From: JBBECE01 sp964574935 | GTDB taxonomy: Bacteria; Pseudomonadota; Alphaproteobacteria; Rhizobiales; Devosiaceae | Direction: 5' to 3' | NCBI GenBank assembly: GCA_964574935.1 | Contig: CAZNOZ010000014.1 | Span: forward strand, 1 to 64,000 | DNA: 64,000 nucleotides | Shown: positions 63,282 to 64,000 of the stretch, piece by piece | Numbering within the stretch: the first letter of the stretch is position 1 | How the letters are laid out: each line of letters starts with the position of its first letter | The notes under the pieces: generated by a model | What the model was told of the DNA's origin: nothing | Seen by the model: the letters and a program-made list of their open reading frames with translations, nothing else | Databases searched by the model: none | Translations under genes and position numbers: made by a program

Positions 63282-64000
63282 ATGTTCAAGGGTCGGTCGG
63301 CACGGGGAGCCGGCTCGAAAGGCACGGGTTCCAACGGAACACAAGCCGCGTTGCCGGCGTTTGCCGGCGGGCAGGGCGCGACGGGCATCAGTCGCCGCGC
63401 GCTAGTGGCGGGCGCCGGCGGTCTCGCCGCGTCGGCCGGGCTGGCGCCCGGGGGCGCGCTGGCGCAGTCGCCATTCTTCGCCGGCCAGCGGATTGAAATC
63501 CTCAGCGGCAATTCGGAAGGCTCTGTCGCCAATTCGCAGATGCAGGCATTCGCCACCGCGATTGAACGCCTTTATCCGGGCACCTTGGTCGTCGTGCGAG
63601 CCAACACCGGCGGCACCTCGGCGCTCACCGCGGCCATTTTGGCCGAGGCCGGGCCCGATGGGCTCACCCTGGGCACGTCCGATATCGACTCGCTGCTCCA
63701 GCGCACCTCCCAGCCCGGCCTGCACGACATTACCGAATTCACGGTGATCGGGTCGATGCGGCGTTCGAGTTCGCTGCTGTTCGCCTCGACCCTCTCGGGA
63801 ATCGAAAGCGTCGACGATCTCATCGAGCGTGCTGAACCCGCCCTCCTGGCCGTCCGCTCGACCGCCTCGAGCGGCTATCTGACCGCCCTTTTCTGCAACG
63901 CCATGCTGGGCACCCGCATCCGACCGGTGACCGGCTACGGCTCCTCCGAGCGAAATCTCGCCTTCCTGAACGGCGAGGCCGACCTGATCTTCCGGACCCC
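63282..64000 (+). CDS. Bug/TctC-like solute-binding protein, partial (3' end beyond window)
   Basis: About 240 residues visible. A 37-residue Gly/Ser-rich lead precedes SRRALVAGAGGLAASAGLAP, a Tat-type signal ending at ALAQ. The mature part has RIEILSGNSEGSVANSQMQA, ANTGGTSALTAAILAEAGPD, GLTLGTSDIDSLL and LAVRSTASSGYLTALF. This follows the Bug/TctC binding-protein plan but is divergent. Ligand unknown; transporter genes may lie beyond the edge. The start follows GGAGAGTGGCG. Confidence 0.72.
   Translation, partial: MFKGRSARGAGSKGTGSNGTQAALPAFAGGQGATGISRRALVAGAGGLAASAGLAPGGALAQSPFFAGQRIEILSGNSEGSVANSQMQAFATAIERLYPGTLVVVRANTGGTSALTAAILAEAGPDGLTLGTSDIDSLLQRTSQPGLHDITEFTVIGSMRRSSSLLFASTLSGIESVDDLIERAEPALLAVRSTASSGYLTALFCNAMLGTRIRPVTGYGSSERNLAFLNGEADLIFRT

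Overview
The window looks like chromosome from a high-GC alphaproteobacterium, most likely Hyphomicrobiales (Devosiaceae-like, a guess from gene style). It carries several alphaproteobacterial marker families: an ActS/RegB-ActR/RegA redox two-component pair, Usg, MmcB, a DUF2852 protein, an HmrR/CueR-type copper regulator, and many TRAP and ABC uptake systems. GC-rich third positions make nearly every gene cast long false antisense frames. Genes are tightly packed, with many ATGA, GTGA and TGATG stop-start overlaps. I see no insertion sequence, integrase, phage gene, CRISPR array or rRNA. One tRNA-Arg(CCG) is present.

Layout. 1-3482: copper-response unit (CopA ATPase, CueR/HmrR, a membrane-anchored cytochrome c cut by the window edge) behind a classic CueR promoter. 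3690-14096: housekeeping and regulatory genes (PBP1A, YgjP-like metalloprotease, DUF2852, RegB/RegA, MFS-MmcB, a degenerate receiver protein, an ABC-2 exporter). 14247-23529: a catabolic block with a beta-keto acid cleavage enzyme (BKACE), a class III aminotransferase, a UspF-like protein, a TAXI-TRAP importer, an RpiR regulator and acetoacetate-CoA ligase. Together they suggest uptake of an amine or amino acid, conversion to a beta-keto acid, cleavage to acetoacetate, and activation of the acetoacetate. 23557-24879: Usg and an unknown exported protein.

24964-35963: a sugar oxidoreduction block with three intact Gfo/Idh/MocA dehydrogenases and one pseudogene copy, four xylose-isomerase-like TIM barrels, ThuA, a small exported protein and a wHTH-TolB-like-TPR regulator. 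36186-41329: alpha/beta hydrolase, succinate-semialdehyde dehydrogenase, iron-dependent alcohol dehydrogenase and a divergent GntR gene with a perfect palindrome in the shared promoter. This resembles a lactone/4-hydroxybutyrate pathway. A DJ-1/PfpI protein follows. 41447-48044: a carbohydrate ABC importer with two ATPases, two permeases, one binding protein and an unknown 67-residue membrane protein, plus a TetR regulator.

48186-50236: a two-gene operon corresponding to the two halves of plant Tm-1. 50257-60122: uronate catabolism (UxaC, UxuB, KdgK, KDPG aldolase, KdgF-like cupin, KduI, a DctPQM TRAP importer and a GntR regulator). Mannonate dehydratase and KduD are not in the window. 60192-64000: tRNA-Arg, a 47-residue membrane protein, two tandem CAP-domain secreted proteins, a divergent PurM, and the start of a Tat-exported Bug/TctC-like protein.

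A recurring design feature: all three complete importers with a promoter-proximal binding-protein gene carry a perfect 10-11 bp GC-rich stem-loop 13-25 nt after the binding-protein stop codon and before the permease genes.
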